A program made the translations under genes and the position numbers. This document shows, one piece after another, positions 62,116 to 64,000 of a stretch of 64,000 nucleotides of DNA. Source of the DNA: Cherax quadricarinatus (taxonomy: Eukaryota; Arthropoda; Malacostraca; Decapoda; Parastacidae). The stretch's first letter is position 1. The number at the start of each line of letters is the position of its first letter. The notes under the pieces are model-generated. The model was not told where the DNA came from. It did no database searches and saw only the letters and a list, made by a program, of their open reading frames with translations. Where the stretch lies: NCBI RefSeq assembly GCF_038502225.1, contig NW_027196406.1, forward strand, positions 28,785-92,784, given 5' to 3'.

Positions 62116-62467
62116 ACTCACCTCACTGCTAGAGGTATAATGTGTCCTATCTATTTTTTTCACTGCATTTCTCACCATTTTTTTAAATTTCCATGCCATA
62201 AAAAATACTTTACCTTATCTAACAATAAATAATGCCTCCCTCCATGCCCATAAAAAAGCACGATTAAAAAATACAACCAAATTATAGATATAAAAACGAA
62301 ATTATTTTGTGGGGAAAATGTTGTCTGGCAACTCACTTACGTTGTATAGTATCATTGATTGATGTTCATTGAGGATACAGTCATCAATACTGAGTAAAGA
62401 TTTTACGTACTTGACATTGATGCGTCTTACGCACGACCAGCAGACATGTGACAGTGACGTATACACC
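62116..62467. other. No gene seen
   Basis: AT-rich, unassigned. Confidence 0.45.
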
Positions 62468-63084
62468 TTGGTGTGTGTGTCTGTCAGTGTACATACACTT
62501 TGACGTGTGTGTGTCTGTCAGTGTATATACACTTTGACGTGTGTGTCTGTCAGTGTACATACACTTTGACGTGTGTGTGTCTGTCAGTGTACATACACTT
62601 TGACGTGTGTGTGTCTGTCAGTGTACATACACTTTGACGTGTGTGTGTCTGTCAGTGTATATACACTTTGACGTGTTTGTGTGTCTGTCAGTGTATATAC
62701 ACTTTGACGTGTGTGTGTCTGTCAGTGTATATACACTTTGACGTGTGTGTCTGTCAGTGTATATACACTTTGACGTGTGTGTGTCTGTCAGTGTATATAC
62801 ACTTTGAAGTGTGTCTGTCAGTGTATATACACTTTGAAGTGTGTCTGTCAGTGTATATACACTTTGAAGTGTGTGTGTCAGTGTATATACACTTTGAAGT
62901 GTGTGTGTCAGTGTATATACACTTTGAAGTGTGTCTGTCAGTGTATATACACTTTGAAGTGTGTCTGTCAGTGTATATACACTTTGAAGTGTGTGTGTCA
63001 GTGTATATACACTTTGAAGTGTGTGTGTCTGTCAGTGTATATACACTTTGAAGTGAGTGTGTCTGTCAGTGTATATACACTTTG

Positions 63085-63090
<6 letters not shown>
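62468..63090. repeat. 30-37 bp minisatellite with palindromic GTGTATATACAC
   Basis: Units of GTGTGTCTGTCAGTGTATAT followed by ACACTTTGAA/GACGT; (GT)-length variants set the 30, 33 and 36 bp sizes. It resumes at 63293-63310 beyond a LINE-E tail insertion. Open frames here are repeat-derived. Confidence 0.93.
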
Positions 63091-63147
<57 letters not shown>

Positions 63148-63236
63148 CACCTAATTGTGGTTGCAGGGGTCGAGACTCAGCTCCTGGCCCTGCCTCTTCA
63201 CTGATAGCTACTGGGTCTCTCTCCCTGCTTCCTGAG

Positions 63237-63297
<61 letters not shown>
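63091..63297 (-). mobile_element. LINE-E 3' tail between two (GT)n tracts
   Basis: 63144-63238 matches the last ~95 nt of LINE-E on the minus strand (GGTTGCAGGGGTCGAGACTC on plus). It is framed by (GT)n at 63091-63143 (its own AC tail) and 63239-63296. A 5'-truncated insertion into a GT repeat of the minisatellite. Confidence 0.85.
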
Positions 63298-63406
63298 TGT
63301 CAGTGTATATAGACTGAGAGTTGGCTTTAATCCCACAGACAATTGATGATCGTGAAAGTTTGAGGTCTTTTGGTCTTGACGGCACCAGATCTCGGCGTCA
63401 GGTCAA

Positions 63407-63438
63407 AACACGTGTGCACACCCCATGGTGTGCACACG
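63407..63438. repeat. 32-bp palindrome with CACGTG ends
   Basis: CACGTGTGCACACC - CCAT - GGTGTGCACACGTG: perfect 14-bp arms. Confidence 0.85.
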
Positions 63439-64000
63439 TGGAAGAGGGAGCTGAGGAAGGGCTTCGAGCGGAGCTGCTGTTGTGTGCAGAGCTCTGAGCA
63501 GGGAGAGTCAAGCAGAGCTCTGATCTGTCGGGGCTCTGTGTTGGAGACACTGGGCAGAGTACTGGCTTGGAGCAGTACTCGCGCTGTGTAGGTCTTGGGA
63601 CCTGTGGCTAGTGCGTGGCTTAGTTCCTGTGGTGAACACTCCTCTGAACTATATTGTAGATTATATTCTGTTCCGTCAAGTTGATTGTATTCCTTATCTC
63701 ACTGCTTATATGCACCATCCCAATTTATCTAAACTCCAGTAATGTTCTCCTGTTCCCAAATATATTATTATACAAAGACTTAATAATAAACTGTGTTTGA
63801 GTAGAATAGTAATATTCACTGTCCCCTGTTATTTGCTATTTTATTCATTATTTTATTTGAAGTAGTGAGAGGGTGAGTAGTGTGGTGGTAGAGGTGAATG
63901 GAGAGGTGAAGGTAGGCACCAGTCACCTCTACATTGATCACAATCACTGACTCCTACCTCCTCGCCTGCCTCTCCCTCCCTACTGGGATCCCTAACATAA
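63439..64000. other. No gene seen
   Basis: The short open frame at 63370-63591 spans the palindrome and has no domain. The rest is unassigned, with no repeat I recognise. Confidence 0.4.

Noticed and set aside
62468..63090. Cys-rich repeat protein (SVYIHFEVC)
   Set aside because: Translation of the 30-bp minisatellite; open in more than one frame.

Overview
The window is eukaryotic repeat DNA, most likely from an arthropod. A decapod crustacean is my best guess (inference), from the mix of I/Nimb-like, Tx1-like and CR1-like LINEs, Penelope-like elements, tRNA-derived SINEs and very dense micro- and minisatellites. I found no host protein-coding gene, rRNA or intact tRNA. All convincing coding sequence belongs to retroelements.

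Layout. 1-3839: 5' part of an I-like LINE (copy A, minus strand), running off the left edge and inserted into an older LINE (LINE-B, 3840-5568 plus 8412-9576). LINE-B is itself split by a Penelope-like element (5569-8411) that carries two inverted copies and a 14-bp target-site duplication. 9577-13145: short LINE tails with target duplications, a decayed LINE (LINE-C) and a 378-bp tandem repeat with a hammerhead-ribozyme-like core. 13146-19761: nearly identical full-length copy B of the I-like LINE. 19789-28794: minisatellites of 21, 41, 22 and 44 bp, trinucleotide arrays and a small Penelope-type palindrome. 29174-35140: full-length Tx1/L1-like LINE (LINE-D) with ORF1, ORF2 and an 11-bp target duplication. 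35152-48700: inverted-repeat 'foldback' insertions, a 3.7-kb 27/29-bp minisatellite and SINEs. 48839-57310: CR1-like LINE-E copies whose 3' ends run into (AC)n. 57590-64000: microsatellites, SINEs, a TA-flanked MITE-like element and another minisatellite.

The most interesting signal is a family of palindromic retroposons related to Penelope-like elements. Four clear cases (5569-8411, 27057-27321, 36196-36654, 45137-45310) are inverted pairs of a terminal repeat, flanked by 12-15 bp target duplications, with a single ~28-33 nt extension on one side only. The extension carries a small hairpin (GGT...ACC) whose stem changes in a compensatory way between copies. The terminal repeats carry a CUGAUGA / hairpin / GAAA block resembling a hammerhead ribozyme, with a self-complementary helix III (ACGU or AGGCCU) that would suit a dimeric ribozyme. 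A second theme is a ~164-bp SINE whose head matches the 5' end, and whose tail matches the 3' end, of the I-like LINE. It looks like an internally deleted passenger of that LINE. A third is a canonical-looking -1 frameshift heptamer between ORF1 and ORF2 of LINE-D, where ORF2 has no AUG upstream of its catalytic Asn.
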